Shown here: positions 61,201 to 64,000 of the stretch, in pieces
Numbering within the stretch: the stretch's first letter is position 1
How the letters are laid out: every line of letters starts with the position of its first letter
NCBI GenBank assembly: GCA_002707145.1
Contig: PAMD01000014.1
Location: forward strand, 62,001 to 126,000
Reading direction: 5' to 3'
DNA: 64,000 nucleotides
Source: Flavobacteriales bacterium
GTDB taxonomy: Bacteria; Bacteroidota; Bacteroidia; Flavobacteriales; UBA7430
The notes under the pieces: generated by a model
The model's database searches: none
What the model was told of the DNA's origin: nothing
Seen by the model: only the letters and a program-made list of their open reading frames with translations
Translations under genes and position numbers: made by a program

Positions 61201-61767
61201 TTTTTAGTCGATTGATCCTCAAAAAAAGGGTTTTTAAAAAAAGTATGATGGACAAAAAGTCAATTATTTGTATTCCACAGAAAGATAAATCAAACGATTT
61301 TTAATTGGAAAATCTGGAGATTGTATAATGTTAGCAATTAGTTTGAATACAAGTAGCGAGAACAAAGAAAAGCTAAACCCAACCTTTAAAAATATTCCAT
61401 CGATTGCCTTAAGGAATATTGTGACTGTTGGTGGCTAATTAATCTTTATGCCAAAAGCCCACCAAAACCTACATTAAATTCCAAAAAGGAAAACATTTAT
61501 CGAACAAGGACAACCTTGAGTTCTTAAAAAAATAATCAAAACTTCATGAAATAAAATCAATAAAATACTTTGCTGTTGGGAGAACACATTAAGAACTAAC
61601 GTATTTAAAAAAAATCTGTAACATCTATTCTGCATGTATTAAATGACATGAATATTCCTTTTAAATCCATGGGGATCAACAAAAAAGAAATCCTTTTCAT
61701 CCCTCTTTAATGTAAATAATCGATTTTTGAGTGGAATAACCAATGTAAAATTAGAACAGTTTAAATT
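61201..61767. other. 567-nt non-coding stretch between porin and permease unit
   Basis: No intact gene is found. Short protein-like fragments occur on both strands: on plus, IPSIALRNIVTVGG near 61400 and NDMNIPFKSMGINKKEI near 61645-61695; on minus, KDFFFVDPHGFKRNIHV near 61645-61700. Stops interrupt all of them. It may hold the remains of a gene, but I cannot name one. No clear terminator for the porin gene was seen. Confidence 0.4.
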
Positions 61768-62979
61768 TTAGAAGTGAAGCTCAAACTGCAACCTATACAT
61801 CAATCCAGATGTATCGTTATTTAGCACATCTAGGTAGCTGATGTCCGATTGAACTTTTAATTTATGACCTCTAAAATACTTAGAAAATCCCAAAGTATAT
61901 TGATTTTCAATATCTTTTCCTGTAATTGCTTTATCCAAGGAAATAGTTGTGTAGCGTCCAGTAACTTCAACATCATTATCTAACAAATAACCTGTCATCA
62001 AATTAAATCCGTTTCCAACAGAAACTACATCGCCTGTTTCTGATCCATCTGAATTAGTAACAACCGGATTATTTGCATCTCGGTTAGCATATTCTGCCAT
62101 CACTGAGAAACCTTGAAATTTAAACATTGCATCAATAAACAATGTGTTTATGGTTGTTTGATAATAACCTTGTCCCTCATCAATAAACAAATAGCTACCC
62201 ATATTACTTCTGTCTTTAACAGAATTATGATTCAAATCATAAGTAGCACCTATAGCTAATTTAGGTTCAGTTTCTCGACTTAGCGCACCTCCCTTATAAT
62301 CTCCTTTACTTTTGAACTTACCAAAAGGTAAAACTTCAAGCCTAGTTGTCCATTGATATCCACCTAAGTTATCTTGCACAATATTTCTACCTTCACCTTG
62401 AGACATAGCAAATGATTCCTGAACAATAAACTTTTTACCTATTTTGAAATGGTGCCTTAATTGAACTCCCATGTCACGGTCAATGTTAAATCTTTTATTT
62501 ACTAATGATCTATCAACTAACTGAAGATTTGCAGATGAAACCACTCGCTCTCTGTTACCTGGCAATTTGGTTTGACCTGCCCACAGTACAAAGTTTTGAT
62601 AGAAATTCCATTTTATAACAGCGTCTAATATCATTTTTGGAGCCATATTGTTATCTTCTTGAACTTGACCTTGATCTTTATTAGTTAGACCTAACTCAAT
62701 CTTGTACTTTAATTTCGGATTCATCACAAAGCCCCCGAACTTTAATCGAGCTCTTCGAATTAAAAACTGTGAGCTTGAATTATGAACACCCTCAGTCTCG
62801 TTAACATCCCATTCACTTGTATAAAGAGATTGAATTCGAGCATCTAATTTCATGCTATATGAGCTATCACTCGCTACAACATTATAAAAACCGTTACCAA
62901 AGCTATTATTAATTACCTCTTGAGAGTAGATGACTCCGGTGAAAAATAATGCTAGAGACAATCCGTATATTTTATTCAT
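61768..62979 (-). CDS. Phosphate-selective porin (OprO/OprP family)
   Basis: A 403-residue outer-membrane beta-barrel. The signal peptide ends near residue 19 (TGVIYSQ). Family features are MKLDARIQSLYTSEWD, LIRRARLKFGGFVMNPKLKY and VLWAGQTKLPGNRERVVSS, ending in the aromatic YRLQFELHF typical of barrel proteins. The related Pseudomonas porins conduct phosphate or pyrophosphate. It has a -7 box 32 nt upstream of the ATG and a candidate Pho box further up. It is the first gene of the phosphate region and divergent from crtI. Confidence 0.88.
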   Translation of the reverse strand: MNKIYGLSLALFFTGVIYSQEVINNSFGNGFYNVVASDSSYSMKLDARIQSLYTSEWDVNETEGVHNSSSQFLIRRARLKFGGFVMNPKLKYKIELGLTNKDQGQVQEDNNMAPKMILDAVIKWNFYQNFVLWAGQTKLPGNRERVVSSANLQLVDRSLVNKRFNIDRDMGVQLRHHFKIGKKFIVQESFAMSQGEGRNIVQDNLGGYQWTTRLEVLPFGKFKSKGDYKGGALSRETEPKLAIGATYDLNHNSVKDRSNMGSYLFIDEGQGYYQTTINTLFIDAMFKFQGFSVMAEYANRDANNPVVTNSDGSETGDVVSVGNGFNLMTGYLLDNDVEVTGRYTTISLDKAITGKDIENQYTLGFSKYFRGHKLKVQSDISYLDVLNNDTSGLMYRLQFELHF

Positions 62980-63010
62980 TTCAATTGTATAATTTGATTA
63001 ATTTATGATG

Positions 63011-63018
63011 CAAACCTA
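63011..63018 (-). promoter_or_regulatory. -7 box of the porin gene
   Basis: The minus strand reads TAGGTTTG, a full TAnnTTTG match, 32 nt upstream of the porin ATG. No good -33 element is present, consistent with an activator-dependent promoter. Confidence 0.6.
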
Positions 63019-63050
63019 TATAGATTGAGTAGTAAAAATGTTAATGAAGT

Positions 63051-63066
63051 TTTAAACTTAAGTTAA
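63051..63066. promoter_or_regulatory. Candidate Pho box of the porin gene
   Basis: TTTAA at 63051 and GTTAA at 63062 are direct repeats exactly 11 bp apart, in the same form as the GTTAA pair upstream of the permease unit. They lie 33 nt upstream of the porin -7 box. Confidence 0.45.
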
Positions 63067-63170
63067 GTTTTTGTAACGCCCCCTTCTATTATTTAAACAA
63101 AAACTCTTAAAGATTATATCAAAAGCAACTTTAAACTATTCATAATTAAAAATAAATAATTTTTTACGAG

Positions 63171-63178
63171 TATCTTTA
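63171..63178 (+). promoter_or_regulatory. Probable -7 box of crtI
   Basis: TATCTTTA differs from TAnnTTTG by the last base and ends 11 nt before the crtI ATG, so the leader would be very short. Confidence 0.4.
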
Positions 63179-63188
63179 CACGATATTT

Positions 63189-64000
63189 ATGAAAAAAAAA
63201 GATGTTGCAATTATAGGAGCGGGAATTGCTGGAATAGCAAGTGCTATAAGACTGCGCATGCTCGGCCATCAGGTTCGAGTCTTTGAATCGAATAAATATC
63301 CGGGAGGTAAGTTAACAGCCTTTGAAGAAAATGGCTACAGATTTGATATGGGACCATCTCTATTTACAATGCCCCAGATGATAGAAGAACTTTTTGAACT
63401 GACAAAAAAACCTATTGATAAATACTTTAGTTATCAGAAAAAAGAAAATATTTGTAGCTATTTTTTTGAAGATGGAACTTTCTTTTTAGCTCCTGGAGAT
63501 AAGGAAAAATTTATTAAAAAAGCAACTCAAACATTCGATGTTTCTGAAAATAAACTAAGAAATTACCTTGCTCGAAGCAAAAAAAAATATGATTTAACTG
63601 CATCTCTTTTTTTAGAGAAATCTCTTCATAAAAAAGAGACCTACTTGACCTTAGACACGCTCAAAGCACTTATTAATATTAGTAAGTTAGACATCAAAGA
63701 CAGTCTTTCCTCTCTAAATGAGAAAACATTTAAGGATCAAAGATTAGTTCAGTTTTATAATCGATTTGCCACATACAATGGCTCTTCTCCATATAAAACT
63801 CCCGGAATCATGTCAATGATTCCTCACTTAGAGCAATATTATGGCACCTATTTCCCAAAAGGAGGAATGCATCAAATTACCCTGAGTTTATTTGCTTTAG
63901 CAAAAGATATAGGAGTCGAATTCAATTTCAGCAGTCCCGTGAGTAAAATTGAAACCCAAGAAAACAAAATCACAGGAATCCGGGTAAATCAAAAACTAAT
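63189..64000 (+). CDS. crtI: CrtI-type phytoene desaturase (5' part only)
   Basis: The first 270 codons of a flavoprotein; the gene runs off the window. The N-terminal FAD-binding motif is VAIIGAGIAGIASAIRL with the downstream acidic residue in VFESNKYPGGK. Then come ENGYRFDMGPSLFTMP, RFATYNGSSPYKTPGIMSM and YFPKGGMHQITLSL, all typical of CrtI desaturases and related CrtN or CrtD enzymes. It probably introduces double bonds into phytoene for carotenoid synthesis. Which carotene step it performs cannot be settled without the rest and its neighbours. It is divergent from the porin. Confidence 0.9.
   Translation, partial: MKKKDVAIIGAGIAGIASAIRLRMLGHQVRVFESNKYPGGKLTAFEENGYRFDMGPSLFTMPQMIEELFELTKKPIDKYFSYQKKENICSYFFEDGTFFLAPGDKEKFIKKATQTFDVSENKLRNYLARSKKKYDLTASLFLEKSLHKKETYLTLDTLKALINISKLDIKDSLSSLNEKTFKDQRLVQFYNRFATYNGSSPYKTPGIMSMIPHLEQYYGTYFPKGGMHQITLSLFALAKDIGVEFNFSSPVSKIETQENKITGIRVNQKL

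Overview
The window is AT-rich DNA from a Bacteroidota bacterium, most likely a (probably marine) member of the order Flavobacteriales. Supporting signs are the gliding genes gldB and gldC, a SprB-like module in a giant surface protein, a TonB receptor with imelysin and DUF4856 lipoproteins, a fused KorA, a caa3-type oxidase operon with two subunit III genes, DUF3822 and DUF420 proteins, and many upstream regions with the Bacteroidota -7 box TAnnTTTG. Genus cannot be read from this sequence.

Region 1 (1-24,341, minus strand). One reading frame starts at 23,758 and is still open at base 1, giving at least 7,919 residues with no stop. It encodes a secreted protein built from roughly 200-250 (estimated) cysteine-paired repeats of about 26 residues, pattern GC[TM]D..A.NYN..A...DGSC. 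Calcium-loop-like spacers, a divergent tyrosine-rich repeat block, several non-repeat modules and a SprB-like module at the window edge interrupt the array. A small secreted protein 40 nt upstream carries the same module type that opens the giant protein. This locus is the outstanding feature of the window.

Region 2 (24.5-30.0 kb): a secreted WD40-type protein, mnmA, a decayed lipoprotein pseudogene, a strong terminator, htpG, and a divergent OsmC gene. The htpG/osmC gap holds a 13-bp palindrome and a sigma-54-like site. Region 3 (36.1-30.05 kb, minus): an iron-uptake type cluster of DUF4856 lipoprotein, imelysin-like lipoprotein, HTTM membrane protein and TonB-dependent receptor, with an intrinsic terminator-like hairpin inside it.

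Region 4 (36.4-43.1 kb): tightly packed housekeeping genes: acyltransferase, RecD-like helicase, a membrane-anchored protein, DUF3822, rsmD, coaD, Nudix, pyrE and pirin. Region 5 (43.2-50.2 kb): the respiratory operon coxB-coxA-coxC-coxC2-subunit IV-sco-small membrane protein-ctaB, followed by a convergent DUF420 gene. Region 6 (50.4-57.9 kb): gldB-gldC, divergent nadE, then a probable minus-strand operon trmB-ATL-mrp-nifU-korA-korB.

Region 7 (58.0-63.0 kb, minus): a phosphate module with a PhoB/PhoR-type two-component pair, a PiT-like permease, an unlisted 30-residue membrane peptide and an OprO/OprP-like porin. Both transport units carry similar 11-bp-period direct repeats upstream that could be Pho boxes. 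The window ends in the first 270 codons of a CrtI-type carotenoid desaturase on the plus strand. No tRNA, rRNA, CRISPR array or insertion sequence was seen.
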